NCBI RefSeq assembly: GCF_000226875.1
Contig: NZ_JH164926.1
Span: 1,826,949 to 1,890,948, forward strand
Reading direction: 5' to 3'
DNA length: 64,000 nt
Source: Neisseria shayeganii 871
Lineage (GTDB): Bacteria > Pseudomonadota > Gammaproteobacteria > Burkholderiales > Neisseriaceae
Below the pieces are notes generated by a model. It was not told the DNA's origin. It ran no database searches and was given only the letters and a program-made list of their open reading frames with translations. How positions within the stretch are numbered: the stretch's first letter is position 1; every line of letters starts with the position of its first letter. Shown here piece after piece: positions 1-9,040 of the stretch. The position numbers were made by a program, and so were the translations under genes.

Positions 1-234
1 ATAATTTCTACATCTCAGGCTACCTGAAAGCGTGTTAGGTAGCCCGATAAGCTGAATATGATAAAAATCAAACAGAAATTGGCCCAGTATTTCCCTCACT
101 CTGCCCAACCCTAGCATGGACCTTGCGCCAAGCCAAACAATTAAACTATAATTTCAGTAATTACAGAAATTGTAGTTGCCTGGCAACAATATTGAAACCA
201 TCGTATCCGATGGCCCAACCGCAACCATTAACCT

Positions 235-377
235 GAGACCTTTGCAAAACCCCCATCTGCAGCGCATTTCTGCGTTGTGCGCTGCTCGCTCACTTGCCTA
301 TCCGCATGATATGTCTGCGTTCGCTGCGCTGCTACGCCTTGAACTGCATCCACATCTGGAGGTTTTGCGAAGGTCTC
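235..377 (+). mobile_element. Miniature inverted-repeat element, copy 1 (143 bp)
   Basis: Begins GAGACCTTTGCAAAA and ends with its near-exact inverse (one base differs at the right end). The core is shared with copies at 10505, 22062, 33768 and 60435. It is flanked on both sides by AACCT, which looks like a 5-bp target duplication. It encodes no transposase, so it is presumably mobilised in trans. The ends resemble what I recall of neisserial IS5/IS1106-type insertion sequences, but that link is unverified. Confidence 0.8.
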
Positions 378-450
378 AACCTGTATTCTGAAGCCCGATA
401 CCCGGCCTGCTTGCTGCCCACATCTTCCGTGCATGAGCCTGTGTTTCCGT

Positions 451-723
451 TGTGGAAAGCCGGTCTAAGCCCGTCAGCCGTTTGACATAATTGGTACTGA
501 TTAAAAATCAGGCAAAACAAAACCGATACCCACACGCGCCGGGGAAGCTGATTGGGATAAGCTGTGGATAAGCAAGCGAACACATTGATGGTATTGGCAG
601 ATTTTGCCACTGCCTAAAAAAACAGACAAATTCGCCGCCTTGCTGGCTCATGACATCAGCCGCCCATGCGGCCGCCGCTTTCCCCCAACCGTTTGGATAA
701 CACCGTAGAGAGGCTGTGGATAA
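451..723 (+). promoter_or_regulatory. Cluster of DnaA-box-like 9-mers
   Basis: TGTGGATAA, the complement of the consensus box TTATCCACA, occurs perfectly at 563-571 and 715-723. Near matches are TTTGGATAA at 692-700 and TGTGGAAAG at 451-459. All four have the same orientation, and an AT-rich tract follows at 740-816. The cluster could be part of a replication origin or another DnaA-binding locus. No dnaA or dnaN gene is in the window. Confidence 0.4.
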
Positions 724-816
724 GGCGCTTAAGTTGCTTACCGAAAAAAGAAAATGCCGACTGCCGAAAAAATCGGCAAAAAATTTCCCTAATTATTTCT
801 CTTAAGGCAGAAATTT

Positions 817-1236
817 ATGAATAATCAGCCTTGGCATATTTCCTCATCCTTTGGCGGTTTATGGCTGTGGAGCGGGCTGCAGCCCATTCTCACCGCCCGC
901 AACGAAGCTTTGCAATTATTGGCCGATGTCGGCCTGCCGTCCGAATGGCAGATGCCTGCGCTGGCAGCCGCTTCGGCTTGGGACGTGCTGCTCGGCGTGT
1001 TGTTGTTCAGCCCTTGGCGGCAACACCGCCTGCTGTGGGCGGCACAGGCGGCCACCATTGCGGCGTATAGCCTGATTGTGGCGCTGTGGCTGCCGGCCAA
1101 TTGGCTGCACCCCTTCGCGCCCCTGGTGAAGAATTTTCCCTTGCTGGCCGTAACGATTTGTCTGGCCGGCGCGCAACAAACGTCTGGTCCGACGCGGCCT
1201 GAAAACCGCCCCGTTTCTGAAAGGAGTGTGTCATGA
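817..1236 (+). CDS. DoxX-like small membrane protein
   Basis: 139 residues with three to four hydrophobic helices (roughly 45-65, 70-92 and 102-120). The pattern resembles the DoxX-like domain that in many proteobacteria is fused to the C-terminus of an SDR-type NAD(P)-binding protein. Here an SDR protein is encoded separately, three genes downstream. The ATG at 817 follows an AAGG ribosome site. The stop overlaps the next start (ATGA at 1233), so translation is probably coupled. The function of the family is not established. Confidence 0.6.
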   Translation: MNNQPWHISSSFGGLWLWSGLQPILTARNEALQLLADVGLPSEWQMPALAAASAWDVLLGVLLFSPWRQHRLLWAAQAATIAAYSLIVALWLPANWLHPFAPLVKNFPLLAVTICLAGAQQTSGPTRPENRPVSERSVS

Positions 1237-1703
1237 ACACCTATCTCATTGTCAAAACCCTCCACATCCTCTCCGCCACCCTGATGGTGGGCACCGGCTT
1301 CGGCACCGCCTTTTACCTCTTCTTCGCCAACCGCAGCGGCAACGTACAGGCGCAGGCCGTGGTGTCTCGGCTGGTGTGCCGCGCCGACTGGTGGTTTACC
1401 ACCCCGGCGGTGATTTTCCAGCCTCTCTCCGGCCTGTGGATGATCCGGCACGCCGGCATGGACTGGAGCATGAGCTGGATTGTGTGGACCTTGGCCCTCT
1501 ATACCTTGGCCGGACTGTGTTGGCTGCCGGTGGTGGTTTTGCAGCTGAGGATGGCCAAGACCGCCCAAGCGGCGGCCGAACGCGGCGAACGCCAACTGCC
1601 CGATGCCTATTGGCGCGATGCGCGGCTTTGGGAGCTGCTGGGCTATCCGGCTTTCTGTGCCATGGTGATTGTGTATTTTTTGATGGTTCTGAAACCCGTT
1701 TAG
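1233..1703 (+). CDS. DUF2269 family membrane protein
   Basis: 156 residues. The N-terminus (MNTYLIVKTLHILSATLMVG) with its KTLHILSA motif is typical of DUF2269 inner-membrane proteins, and four hydrophobic helices can be seen. The start overlaps the stop of the upstream DoxX-like gene by four bases and has an AAGGAG ribosome site just upstream. DUF2269, DoxX-like and SDR genes are often neighbours, which suggests one functional unit, but no biochemical role is known to me. Confidence 0.75.
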   Translation: MNTYLIVKTLHILSATLMVGTGFGTAFYLFFANRSGNVQAQAVVSRLVCRADWWFTTPAVIFQPLSGLWMIRHAGMDWSMSWIVWTLALYTLAGLCWLPVVVLQLRMAKTAQAAAERGERQLPDAYWRDARLWELLGYPAFCAMVIVYFLMVLKPV

Positions 1704-1864
1704 CGCGTGGCGCGCTTGGGCCTGCACAACGTTTTGGGGTGGAAAACCACGCACGCAAGGAAGAAAGCGCAGCAAATTAACGCTTTGCGAGCATGGCCGA
1801 TACAGCAGGCCGGGATTTCGCCCCCACGAGACTGCCGTCATCTTGCATGACAAAAAGCAACCTC

Positions 1865-1876
1865 AGGCTACCTGAA
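1865..1876 (+). repeat. DNA uptake sequence upstream of 1918 gene
   Basis: A complete AGGCTACCTGAA lies between the DUF2269 gene and the next membrane-protein gene. The preceding stretch, 1704-1864, has no other recognisable feature. Confidence 0.8.
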
Positions 1877-1917
1877 AACCACCCGACCAATTTTCTTCAC
1901 TTTGTCAGGAGTTTGCG

Positions 1918-2406
1918 ATGTATTCCCCTAGCTATTCTTCCCTTGCCGTCACCGCTGCCGTGGTGCTGGTTTCGCTTACTGTCAGCGGTATTTGCTGGGC
2001 CATTCTCGGCCGGCCGTTGCGCAAAGTGCTGGCCTTTCTCTGCGACGATCCGCGCCCGGAGGTGAAGGAAATCAGCGGTATGTTCTGGCAGCGGCTTTAC
2101 CTCAGCCTCACCCTGCTGCTGCCCATGCTCTGCGTGTTGCTGTTTGCCCCGCGTTTCGGCCAGAGCCTGGCGAACAACCTGCTGTATGCCCTGCGTTGGG
2201 CCATTTTCGGCGGCGTCGGCCTGCTGCTGGTGTTGGCCTATCTCGTCCGCCAGCAGATTCGTTTGCTCCAAAGCGGTCCGAAAGCGCCCGTGGCGCAAAC
2301 GGGCGGCAAACTCCACCTCAAACGCGGTCAAATGCCCGATTTCGACCCAGTAACGCCGGCCGCCCGGCCCCGCCCTGACGACGGCCTGCCGCCCTTGTTT
2401 AAATAA
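1918..2406 (+). CDS. Hypothetical membrane protein
   Basis: 162 residues with three predicted membrane helices (about 8-30, 60-80 and 95-115) and a basic, proline-rich C-terminal tail likely to be cytoplasmic. An AGGAG ribosome site sits 7 bases before the ATG. It lies between the DUF2269 gene and an SDR gene on the same strand, 35 bp before the latter, so it is probably co-transcribed with it. I do not recognise the family. Confidence 0.7.
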   Translation: MYSPSYSSLAVTAAVVLVSLTVSGICWAILGRPLRKVLAFLCDDPRPEVKEISGMFWQRLYLSLTLLLPMLCVLLFAPRFGQSLANNLLYALRWAIFGGVGLLLVLAYLVRQQIRLLQSGPKAPVAQTGGKLHLKRGQMPDFDPVTPAARPRPDDGLPPLFK

Positions 2407-2441
2407 CTTCATCCCGTCTGCCATTCACCATCGGAGCCATC

Positions 2442-3269
2442 ATGAACATTCTGCTTTTTGGCGGCAGCGGCTTTATCGGTGCCGCCACCGCCCGCCTGCT
2501 GCAACAGCAAGGACACCAAGTCAATATGCCAAGCAGCCGCGAATTCAACTTTCTGCAGCCTGATTTCACGCGCCTCACCGGCTACCTGAAAAGCGCGGAC
2601 GTAGTCATCAATGCCGTCGGCATCATGAGCCGCCACCGCAGTGTTCTGGAGACCGTCCACCATCATACACCGGCCAAATTGGCCCATCTGGCGGCGGAAC
2701 ACGGCGTGCCGCGTTGGGTACAGCTGTCCGCTCTCGGCGCGGCGGCCGACCATCCGGTGCCTTTCCTCGGCAGCAAAGGGCGCGGCGACCACGCCGTGGC
2801 CGGCAGCGGCCTCAGCACGGCCATCGCGCAACCTTCCGTGGTGTTCGGGCGCGGCGGCGCCAGCTGCGAACTGTTTATCCGCCTGGCCCGTCTGCCGCTG
2901 CTCTGCCTGCCTGAAGGCGGCCGTTTCGCGCTGCAGCCGGTCCACCTCGACGATGTGGCCGAAGGTCTCGCCAAGTTGGCAGTCGGCACCGCAGGCGGCT
3001 GCATGCCATTTACCGGCAGCCAAACCTGCACGCTGGCCGGCTACCTGAACCTGCTGCGGCGCAACCTCCACCGCAAACCGCCCGCCCACATCCTCTCCTT
3101 ACCCCGGCCTGTGGCCGAGTGGGGTGCCGCGCTGGCGGAGGTGCCCAGCAACGGCTTACTCAGCCGCGACAGCCTGCGCCTGTTGCGTGCCGGTTCGACG
3201 GCCGACTGCGCCGGTTTTGCCGCCCTTTTGGGGCGCCCGCCGCAGTCCGCTGAGGATTTCGGCCGTTAA
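2442..3269 (+). CDS. SDR/NmrA-type NAD(P)-binding protein
   Basis: 275 residues opening with a Rossmann motif GGSGFIG (residues 7-13) after a short beta strand. The following segment has the VINAVGIM and WVQLSALG strands usual in atypical short-chain dehydrogenase or NAD-epimerase-like proteins. Orthologues often carry a C-terminal DoxX-like domain; this one ends without it, and a DoxX-like gene stands three genes upstream. The substrate is unknown. Two near-DUS sites lie inside the gene (around 2580 and 3040). Confidence 0.75.
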   Translation: MNILLFGGSGFIGAATARLLQQQGHQVNMPSSREFNFLQPDFTRLTGYLKSADVVINAVGIMSRHRSVLETVHHHTPAKLAHLAAEHGVPRWVQLSALGAAADHPVPFLGSKGRGDHAVAGSGLSTAIAQPSVVFGRGGASCELFIRLARLPLLCLPEGGRFALQPVHLDDVAEGLAKLAVGTAGGCMPFTGSQTCTLAGYLNLLRRNLHRKPPAHILSLPRPVAEWGAALAEVPSNGLLSRDSLRLLRAGSTADCAGFAALLGRPPQSAEDFGR

Positions 3270-3409
3270 GCTGTTGCCCAAACTGCACATTCCGTCCCCC
3301 TTCCCCCTGCTGCGGCTACCACAGACAGGGGGATTTTTGGTATATTCCGCGCCAACATCAGGGCGCACCCAAAAAAGCGCCCGAAAACAACAAACAAACA
3401 CACAATAAA

Positions 3410-3430
3410 GCGGCCGGACACACCGGCCGC
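3410..3430 (+). promoter_or_regulatory. Perfect 8-bp hairpin in leader of 3448 ORF
   Basis: GCGGCCGG and CCGGCCGC flank a 5-base loop and end 17 bases before the ATG at 3448. A second inverted repeat, GGGCGC/GCGCCC, lies upstream at 3361-3382. They could be a leader structure or the terminator of the SDR gene, but no T-run follows. Confidence 0.4.
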
Positions 3431-3447
3431 AAGACATACCTACACAC

Positions 3448-3789
3448 ATGAAACACATCCTGCTTTCCTTTGACTCCGCTCGCCCTGAGTGTTTGAGTGA
3501 AATCGACCCTGCCTGCCACATCTGGCTGTTTATTCCGGCCGGCCAGGAATATATGCCCATGACTTGGTGCGAAGTGCTGTGCCGTTTCGGCAAACGGGTG
3601 CATTTTGTCTTTTTACCGCCCGGCAGCGCCGCCGACCCCGGCTTGGTTTGGGCCTATCACTTGGGCCGCATCGCCGCCCAAGACCCCGATGCCGTGATTT
3701 GCCTGCTGTCGGACGACAATCGCCAAGACATTGTTCTCCAAAGAATGCGCGCGCAGCAACATTGCCTGGATGTGGTCCGCTTCGATTGA
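3448..3789 (+). CDS. Hypothetical protein (113 aa)
   Basis: No recognised family. The product looks like a small soluble alpha/beta protein: hydrophobic strands ILLSFD, HIWLFIPA, VHFVFLPP and AVICLLSDD alternate with helical segments. A PIN/NYN-like or Rossmann-like fold is possible, but I see no conserved acidic set that would prove it. No clear ribosome site precedes the ATG, and two hairpins lie in the leader. A DUS inverted pair follows as terminator. Confidence 0.55.
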   Translation: MKHILLSFDSARPECLSEIDPACHIWLFIPAGQEYMPMTWCEVLCRFGKRVHFVFLPPGSAADPGLVWAYHLGRIAAQDPDAVICLLSDDNRQDIVLQRMRAQQHCLDVVRFD

Positions 3790-3813
3790 GCGACGCCAAG
3801 AAAAGCACAGCAA

Positions 3814-3842
3814 AGGCTACCTGAAAGCTTTTCAGGTAGCCT
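3814..3842. terminator. Inverted DUS pair between convergent genes
   Basis: Two complete uptake sequences face each other across a short loop, giving a strong hairpin between the plus-strand ORF ending at 3789 and the minus-strand gene ending at 3900. It is likely a bidirectional terminator. Confidence 0.8.
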
Positions 3843-3899
3843 GTTTGTGTTCTCGCCGCTCTGCATCACGGCCACAAGTAAGGGGTGTATCCTACCCTC

Positions 3900-4373
3900 T
3901 CAATGGCCGTGATGGTGATGCCCGTGTCCGCCCGGCTGCGCCGCTTCCTGCGCCGGGGTCTTCACGGTTACGGTAACCGTTTTGGCCGGCGCATGGCGGA
4001 AATGCAGGGTGAGCGGAAAGCGGAGGCCGCCGGCCAAAGGCTGTTTCAAGCCGATCAGCATCACATGGTAACCACCCGGTTTGAGTTCGGCACGGCCGCC
4101 TTCGGCCAAGGGCAAGCCGCCTTCGATTTCATGCATCTGCATCCTGCCCTCGCGCATGCTGTGGGTATGGATTTCCACTTTCTCCGCCAAGGGGCTGCTG
4201 CCGCCTACCAAGGCATCGGCGCGGCCGCCGTTGTGCAGCTGCATAAACACGCCGCCCGCCTGCTGGCCGGGCACGGTAAAACGTGCCCACGCATCGCGCA
4301 CATGGATATCGGCCTGAGCCGCAGCGGCGCCAAGCAAGGCCAAAGCGGCCAATAACACTGGTTTCATGAGCAT
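3900..4373 (-). CDS. Periplasmic copper chaperone PCu(A)C family
   Basis: About 158 residues: a signal peptide (MKPVLLAALALLGAAAAQA), then a PCu(A)C domain with the IHVRDAWARFT start and the metal ligands H..M..M..H (EIHTHSMREGRMQMHEI, and GGYHVMLIGL later). The C-terminus is a histidine-rich tail (HGHHHHGH) that could add metal ligands. Such proteins deliver Cu(I) to cytochrome oxidase. The start at 4373 follows AGGA; the ATG two codons later (4367) is equally possible. Confidence 0.85.
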   Translation of the reverse strand: MLMKPVLLAALALLGAAAAQADIHVRDAWARFTVPGQQAGGVFMQLHNGGRADALVGGSSPLAEKVEIHTHSMREGRMQMHEIEGGLPLAEGGRAELKPGGYHVMLIGLKQPLAGGLRFPLTLHFRHAPAKTVTVTVKTPAQEAAQPGGHGHHHHGH

Positions 4374-4433
4374 CTGTTCCTGTTTGTAAAGGTCATACAC
4401 AGCCGGCCCCATTTGGACCAAACTTGCGTCACA

Positions 4434-4838
4434 TCAAGCATAAGCCTGCCACAGCGCCAAGCCCCACAACAGGGCCAGCAACACCAGCGCCAGCATTTGC
4501 GCCGCCGAGCCGACATCTTTGGCGATTTTCGACAAAGGATGTTTTTCGGTGGACACGCGGTCGGTGAGCGCTTCCAAACCGGTGTTGACCAGTTCCACCA
4601 CCAGCGAGAAAAACGAGGCCGCCAACAAAATCATGCTCACCGGCAGACTGAAGCCGGCCACGGCCAGCAACACCAGCAACACCGCATGCAGCCACACCAG
4701 CTGGCGGAACGCCGCCTCGTGGCGGTAGGCGGCGATGAGGCCGTCGCGCGAATAAATGGCCGCATTGAGAATGCGCCGCCAGCCGGTTTTGCCTTTTTGG
4801 CCGGCGGCGTAGGAAGAGGGCTGCTCGGGCAAAGACAT
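4434..4838 (-). CDS. dgkA: Diacylglycerol kinase (first of a tandem pair)
   Basis: 134 residues. An integral membrane enzyme that phosphorylates diacylglycerol to phosphatidic acid, recycling lipid from envelope glycan synthesis. The DgkA signature is clear: KTGWRRILNA at the N-terminus, the acidic EAAFRQ segment, three membrane helices, the catalytic VVELVNTGLEALTDR and the KIAKDVGSAAQM motif. The gene lies 13 bp downstream of a second dgkA on the same strand, so the two probably form one transcript. Confidence 0.92.
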   Translation of the reverse strand: MSLPEQPSSYAAGQKGKTGWRRILNAAIYSRDGLIAAYRHEAAFRQLVWLHAVLLVLLAVAGFSLPVSMILLAASFFSLVVELVNTGLEALTDRVSTEKHPLSKIAKDVGSAAQMLALVLLALLWGLALWQAYA

Positions 4839-4851
4839 CCGTTACTCCGTT

Positions 4852-5400
4852 TCAGGTAGCCGCAAAAGTGCGCCACAGCGCCAGCAGCCACATCAGCAAC
4901 AAGACGGCCAACAGCAGATACTGCGCCGCCGAGCCGACATCCTTGGCGCGCTTGGCCAGCTCATGCTGCGCCAAAGAGGTGTGGTCCACCGCCGCTTCGA
5001 TGCCGGTGTTGATCAGCTCCACCACCAAAGACAAAGCGGAGGCCAGGATCAACACCAGCTGCACGGCCAAAGTAAACGGCAACAGCAGCGCCAGCAAGAT
5101 CAGGATGCCGTTGATCCACAACAGCTGGCGGAAACCGGCTTCGTCGCAGGCAGCACGGATGCCGTCCCACGAATAACCCAGCGCGTTGATGATGCGGCGC
5201 AGGCCGGTTTTGCCTTTCATTTGCGCGGCGTAGCTCTGCACATCGGCGCAGTAAGCCTGCATTTTGTCGTGGGCGCGGTCGTAGGCTTCATGCGCCTTGT
5301 CATACACTTCGTGCGCTTTGCTGCACACGTCTTGGGCATAATCGCCGGGCGGGCGGGACGGAGCCGCCGGGGTCTCGTCGGGAGTGGTGTGTTTGTTCAT
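4852..5400 (-). CDS. dgkA: Diacylglycerol kinase with hydrophilic N-terminal extension
   Basis: 182 residues. The C-terminal 120 or so are a complete DgkA (KTGLRRIINA, EAGFRQ, VVELINTGIEAAVDH, RAKDVGSAAQ). The first 60 form a soluble extension with imperfect helical repeats (KAHEVYD, KAHEAYD, RAHDKMQ) not found in ordinary DgkA. The last codons and the stop (GCT ACC TGA) are supplied by a DUS. Tandem duplication with the downstream copy followed by divergence is the simplest reading; whether the two differ in substrate or location is unknown. Confidence 0.9.
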   Translation of the reverse strand: MNKHTTPDETPAAPSRPPGDYAQDVCSKAHEVYDKAHEAYDRAHDKMQAYCADVQSYAAQMKGKTGLRRIINALGYSWDGIRAACDEAGFRQLLWINGILILLALLLPFTLAVQLVLILASALSLVVELINTGIEAAVDHTSLAQHELAKRAKDVGSAAQYLLLAVLLLMWLLALWRTFAAT

Positions 5401-5446
5401 TATGAATAGGGTCGGGAGGCGGGAATCGGGCTACCTGAAAACCGCT

Positions 5447-6400
5447 TCAACGGGCGCTCCATTCGGCCACGGCGTCGATAAACAAAGCCGCCACATCGCA
5501 GCCTTGCTGCTGCATGATTTCTTGGAAACCGGTGGGGCTGGTGACGTTGACTTCGGTGAGGTAGTCGCCAATGATGTCCAAGCCGGCCAGTAAAATGCCG
5601 CGGCGCACCAATTCGGGCGCCAAGTTTTCGGCAATTTCGCGGTCGCGCGGCGACAAAGCCTGCGCCACGCCGCGGCCGCCGGCAGCCAAATTGCCGCGCG
5701 TTTCGCCCTGCTGCGGAATCCGTGCCAAGGCATACGGCACCACCTGCCCGCCGATCACCAACACCCGCTTGTCGCCGTGCACGATTTCGGGGATATAGCG
5801 TTGGGCCATGATGGTGCGGCGGTCGTGCTGCATCAGGGTTTCCAGAATGCTGCCGATATTGGGGTCGTCCTGGCGCAGGCGGAAAATACCCATGCCGCCC
5901 ATGCCGTCCAAAGGCTTGACGATGATGTCGCCCTGCTCGGCCAAGAAACCGCGCACCTCGGCGGCACGGGTGCTGACCACAGTGGGGGCGGTAAAGCGGT
6001 CGAAATGCAGAATCGCCAGTTTTTCGTTGAAATCGCGCATGGCTTGGCCGCTGTTGAACACCTTGGCGCCCTGTCCTTCGGCCAGCGTCAGCAGCTGGGT
6101 GGCATACAGATACTGCAGGTCGAAAGGCGGATCGGTACGCATGATGACGGCGTCGAAATCGCGCAAGGCGCACCGTTGCGGCGCGTGGGCGGCAAACCAG
6201 TCGCTGCGGCCCTGATCGGCACCGAAAAAATCAATCCGGGCCGCTTGTACGGTGACCACGCCGGCGCGCACCGACAAATCGCCGCTGAGGCCATGAAACA
6301 GCTGCCAGCCGCGGCGGGCGGCTTCGCGCATCATCACATAAGTGGTGTCTTTATACGTTTTGAAGCCGGCCAGCGGGTCGGCAATCACAAGCAGTTTCAT
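5447..6400 (-). CDS. gshB: Glutathione synthetase
   Basis: 317 residues, the usual length for proteobacterial GshB. It joins gamma-glutamylcysteine and glycine using ATP. Visible features are the N-terminal [20 protein letters not shown], the ATP-grasp segments [16 protein letters not shown] and [21 protein letters not shown], and the C-terminal metal/ATP site [14 protein letters not shown]. The gene stands alone between dgkA and argS; a DUS inverted pair just upstream (6484-6513) separates it from argS. Confidence 0.95.
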   Translation of the reverse strand: MKLLVIADPLAGFKTYKDTTYVMMREAARRGWQLFHGLSGDLSVRAGVVTVQAARIDFFGADQGRSDWFAAHAPQRCALRDFDAVIMRTDPPFDLQYLYATQLLTLAEGQGAKVFNSGQAMRDFNEKLAILHFDRFTAPTVVSTRAAEVRGFLAEQGDIIVKPLDGMGGMGIFRLRQDDPNIGSILETLMQHDRRTIMAQRYIPEIVHGDKRVLVIGGQVVPYALARIPQQGETRGNLAAGGRGVAQALSPRDREIAENLAPELVRRGILLAGLDIIGDYLTEVNVTSPTGFQEIMQQQGCDVAALFIDAVAEWSAR

Positions 6401-6483
6401 GCACAGTCTTTCAAGCGAAAAGCGGCCGGGCCGCAGAAGGCGCTTATGATATAAGCGGCGGGCAGCCGGGGCAAGGCGGAGTC

Positions 6484-6513
6484 TTTTCAGGTAGCCTGCA
6501 GGCTACCTGAAAA
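6484..6513 (-). terminator. Inverted DUS pair downstream of argS
   Basis: Two DUS copies facing outward around a central TGCA form a perfect hairpin 6 bases after the argS stop. It probably ends argS transcription and insulates gshB. Confidence 0.75.
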
Positions 6514-6518
6514 AGGAC

Positions 6519-8299
<1,781 letters not shown>

Positions 8300-8332
8300 G
8301 TTTAAAACTATGATTAATGGGAATGGCCGGAT

Positions 8333-8956
8333 TTAAGGGGCAGACGGCGCATCAGCCCATTGGTCCAGCTGGTCGCGCACATATTGGCGCGACATTTCTA
8401 GCGCCCGATAAATCTCGGCCCCGGCCGGCGCGGCGGACAACTCCGCTTTAAACAGGCGGCGCGCTTCGGCGGCCTCCCGGTTCAATACCCGCAGCCGGTC
8501 GGCATGGTTCTGATTCCAATGGCGGGTGCGCTCGTTCAGCAGGTAAGTAAAGGCAAAACTGCCGGAGCGCTGTTGGTGGTAAGCGTGGTCGGAAGCCAAA
8601 TGCGCGGCCAAGATATTGTCCATCTCACTGCACTGCTCCGCCGCTTGGGCTTCGGCTGCCTGCTCGTAGCATGTTTTGATTTCGTGTTGCAGATACTGGC
8701 CGCTGCGGCGGAATATCCGTTCCCAAGTTTGCGGCTCGAAAAATGCTTTATCGATGCCGTCGGCATTGGCGTGCCCGGCCAACAAAGCATCGCGCTCCCA
8801 GTCCATTGCCGCGGCCAAGGTGCCCGCCCGCAACAGCATCGCCTTGCTCTGTTGCTCGGACACTGCCCGCCATTGATCGTTATCGGATTGGGCCAACGCC
8901 GGCACGGCCAAGGCCATCAGCCCGGCAACCAAACAAGTCTTCCATTTCTGCAGCAC
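8333..8956 (-). CDS. Hypothetical exported protein
   Basis: About 207 residues from a GTG start at 8956, chosen because AAGGA sits 8 bases before it and the resulting N-terminus is a clean signal peptide (LQKWKTCLVAGLMALAVPALAQ). An ATG at 9001 is in frame but would put 15 residues before the signal. The mature part is hydrophilic and helical, with two cysteines (KTCYEQ and EQCSEM) that could form a disulphide. I do not recognise the family. Confidence 0.65.
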   Translation of the reverse strand: MLQKWKTCLVAGLMALAVPALAQSDNDQWRAVSEQQSKAMLLRAGTLAAAMDWERDALLAGHANADGIDKAFFEPQTWERIFRRSGQYLQHEIKTCYEQAAEAQAAEQCSEMDNILAAHLASDHAYHQQRSGSFAFTYLLNERTRHWNQNHADRLRVLNREAAEARRLFKAELSAAPAGAEIYRALEMSRQYVRDQLDQWADAPSAP

Positions 8957-9040
8957 GACATCATTCCTTTCTTGCGGCAACGGTAGTGAAAACGGGCGCA
9001 TTGTAAACCCTTCACGCCCTTAGGCGGTAGCCCTGCCCGC

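Larger units (their letters stand above)
1..816. other. Intergenic region with DUS, miniature element and DnaA-box-like sites
   Basis: No convincing gene is seen here; the short open frames fall in the repeat or read through it. A DUS lies at 17-28, followed by a degenerate reverse copy, so it may be the terminator of a gene outside the window. A 143-bp miniature element occupies 235-377. Two perfect DnaA boxes and two near matches lie at 451-723, and the stretch 740-816 just before the first gene is AT-rich. Confidence 0.6.

Noticed and set aside
250..370. Short ORFs repeated inside each 143-bp element
   Set aside because: They recur only because the element recurs, lack ribosome sites and are disrupted in some copies.
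235..377. Correia-type repeat (CREE)
   Set aside because: Ends, length and core differ from the Correia element of Neisseria as I recall it; the GAGACC ends do not match.
825..1853. 342-codon frame opposite the DoxX-like and DUF2269 genes
   Set aside because: The two plus-strand genes have ribosome sites, coupled starts and family features; this frame has none.
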